64,000 bases of DNA, from positions 186,001-250,000 of the forward strand of contig NZ_JACHOS010000008.1 in assembly GCF_014199985.1 (NCBI RefSeq), read 5' to 3'. Shown piece after piece: positions 62,740-64,000 of the stretch. The notes under the pieces are model-generated. The model made no database searches. It was not told the DNA's origin and was given only the letters and a program-made list of their open reading frames with translations. The position numbers and the translations under genes are program-made. This DNA is from Methylorubrum rhodesianum (GTDB lineage: Bacteria; Pseudomonadota; Alphaproteobacteria; Rhizobiales; Beijerinckiaceae). The first letter of the stretch is position 1. The number at the start of each line of letters is the position of its first letter.

Positions 62740-63624
62740 ATGTCCATCCTGATCGACCAGAACACGAAGGTCATCTGCCAGGGCTTCACCGGCAAGAACG
62801 GCACCTTCCACTCCGAGCAGGCCATCGCCTACGGCACCAAGATGGTCGGCGGCACGAGCCCGGGTAAGGGCGGCTCGACCCATCTCGGCCTGCCGGTGTT
62901 CGACACCGTGGCCGAGGCGCGCGAGGCCACCGGCGCCGACGCCTCGGTCGTCTACGTGCCGCCGCCCGGCGCCGCGGACGCGATCTGCGAGGCGATCCAG
63001 GCCGAGATCCCGCTGATCGTCTGCATCACGGAGGGCATTCCGGTGCTCGACATGGTGCGGGTCAAGCGCGCGCTGGAGGGCTCGAAATCGCGCCTGATCG
63101 GGCCGAACTGCCCTGGCGTCGTCACCGCGGGCCAATCGAAGATCGGCATCATGCCGGCCAACATCTTCAAGCCGGGCTCGGTCGGCATCGTCTCGCGCTC
63201 CGGCACGCTGACCTACGAGGCGGTGTTCCAGACCTCGAATGCCGGGCTCGGGCAGACCACGGCGGTCGGCATCGGCGGCGACCCGGTCAAGGGCACCGAG
63301 TTCATCGACATGCTGGAGCTGTTCCTCGCCGACCCGAAGACCGAGTCGATCGTGATGATCGGCGAGATCGGCGGCTCGGCCGAGGAAGAGGCGGCGCAGT
63401 TCCTGGCCGACGAGGCCAAGCGCGGCCGCAAGAAGCCGATGGTCGGCTTCATCGCCGGCCGCACGGCGCCTCCGGGCCGCCGCATGGGCCATGCCGGCGC
63501 CATCATCTCCGGCGGCAAGGGCGGCGCCGAGGACAAGATCGCGGCGATGGAGGCGGCGGGCATCCGCGTGTCGCCCTCGCCGGCCCGTCTCGGCTCCACC
63601 CTCGTGGAAGTGCTGAAGGGTTGA
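62740..63624 (+). CDS. sucD: Succinyl-CoA synthetase alpha subunit
   Basis: A 294-residue alpha subunit that carries the phosphohistidine. It has [37 protein letters not shown] (CoA-binding fold), [46 protein letters not shown] and [19 protein letters not shown], in which His251 should be phosphorylated. It follows sucC by 8 bp and precedes sucA. Normal length. Confidence 0.97.
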   Translation: MSILIDQNTKVICQGFTGKNGTFHSEQAIAYGTKMVGGTSPGKGGSTHLGLPVFDTVAEAREATGADASVVYVPPPGAADAICEAIQAEIPLIVCITEGIPVLDMVRVKRALEGSKSRLIGPNCPGVVTAGQSKIGIMPANIFKPGSVGIVSRSGTLTYEAVFQTSNAGLGQTTAVGIGGDPVKGTEFIDMLELFLADPKTESIVMIGEIGGSAEEEAAQFLADEAKRGRKKPMVGFIAGRTAPPGRRMGHAGAIISGGKGGAEDKIAAMEAAGIRVSPSPARLGSTLVEVLKG

Positions 63625-63700
63625 TGGGGTCTGTAACCGGGTCCTGCGCGGTTGTGTTGCACCGCACGCAAGCGCCTGCGACCCATATGAAAGACGATGT

Positions 63701-63720
63701 CGGGGCGCGCCCGCGCCCCG
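63701..63720 (+). terminator. GC hairpin between sucD and sucA
   Basis: CGGGGCGCG and CGCGCCCCG pair with a 2-base centre (at least 7 bp once a loop is allowed). It is in the 212-bp sucD-sucA gap, with no U-run. It may be a partial terminator or RNA stabiliser that sets the sucCD to sucAB expression ratio. Confidence 0.4.
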
Positions 63721-63836
63721 GCCGGATCCGGAGGCGCGACGCGGGGCGGTAGCCCCCCGCTCAGCCCTGCCACCGGATCGGACACGACGCGGCGGCCCGC
63801 TGGAACAGCGCCGCCCGAGCGGTAGGACAGGCAGCG

Positions 63837-64000
63837 ATGGCACGCCAGGACGCGAACGAAGCCCTTCTCCAGACCTCCTTCCTCTACGGCGCCAACGCCG
63901 CCTGGATCGAGGAGCTGCAGGCGGCCTATGCCCGCGACCCGAACTCGGTCGATCCCGAGTGGCAGCAATTCTTCAGGGAGCTGGGCGAGGACGACGCCCT
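63837..64000 (+). CDS. sucA: 2-oxoglutarate dehydrogenase E1 component, 5' end only
   Basis: The first 54 codons of the E1 subunit of 2-oxoglutarate dehydrogenase, cut by the window edge. MARQDANEALLQTSFLYGANAAWIEELQAAYARDP then SVDPEWQQFFRELG is the typical E1 N-terminal region that binds the E2 core. The thiamine-diphosphate domains lie outside. It continues the mdh-sucCD cluster; sucB should follow. ThiC in the same window makes part of the cofactor this enzyme needs. Confidence 0.9.
   Translation, partial: MARQDANEALLQTSFLYGANAAWIEELQAAYARDPNSVDPEWQQFFRELGEDDA

Noticed and set aside
61535..63624. Malate thiokinase (mtkA/mtkB) of the serine cycle
   Set aside because: Homologous to sucCD, but the mdh-sucC-sucD-sucA order is the TCA cluster, so succinyl-CoA synthetase is the better name.

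Overview
The window is a chromosomal segment of an alphaproteobacterium of the order Hyphomicrobiales (Rhizobiales), most likely Methylobacterium/Methylorubrum. The reasons are very high GC with strong third-position bias, Irr-type iron boxes, the mdh-sucC-sucD-sucA order, an infC gene with an ATT start, DUF2842, DUF1150 and FlaF proteins, and a methionine operon led by an ArsR-methyltransferase fusion. Almost all genes are intact and vertically inherited in appearance. I see no transposase, prophage, CRISPR array, rRNA or tRNA.

Layout. 1-2650: tyrC (cut by the window edge) and hisC, plus a small secreted protein. 2700-9000: TonB-dependent siderophore receptor with an Irr box, kup and ispG. 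9297-16700: a patatin phospholipase, then a methionine/one-carbon operon (SahR-like regulator with a perfect 20-bp operator on its own start codon, metF, metH). 16850-22850: small envelope genes, a CelD/BioF2-type acyltransferase, a polysaccharide deacetylase, ctaA and a hemolysin III protein. 23120-25250: thiC under a TPP riboswitch. 25400-28320: FlaG-like and FlaF proteins, tiny membrane or secreted proteins and a metallophosphoesterase. 28390-31430: tonB-exbD-exbB and a secreted protein, with a second Irr-like box far upstream. 32000-32930: Hsp20 with a ROSE-like leader, and DUF1150. 33000-35130: an alpha/beta hydrolase and a glycosyltransferase.

35280-44410 is the translation cluster infC / rpmI-rplT / pheS-pheT. 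It is interrupted after infC by two opposite-strand carbohydrate genes (amylo-alpha-1,6-glucosidase and a family 4 glycosyltransferase). 44437-49732 holds a SEC-C protein, a MoeB/ThiF enzyme, dapE, truA, fmt and def. 49845-53245 is a three-gene operon of a GT87-type membrane glycosyltransferase with DprE1- and DprE2-like enzymes, which predicts polyprenyl-phosphate-arabinose chemistry in a Gram-negative methylotroph. 53412-60110: recR, pckA, rlmN, a fused shikimate kinase/3-dehydroquinate synthase and a TetR regulator. 60462-64000: mdh, sucC, sucD and the start of sucA.

The most interesting items are the SahR-like operon, the DprE1/DprE2/GT87 operon, the aroK-aroB fusion, the ATT-started infC in a broken ribosomal operon, the paired Irr boxes that tie the receptor to its Ton energiser, and the putative RNA thermometer. 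All family calls come from reading the translated sequence, with no database search.
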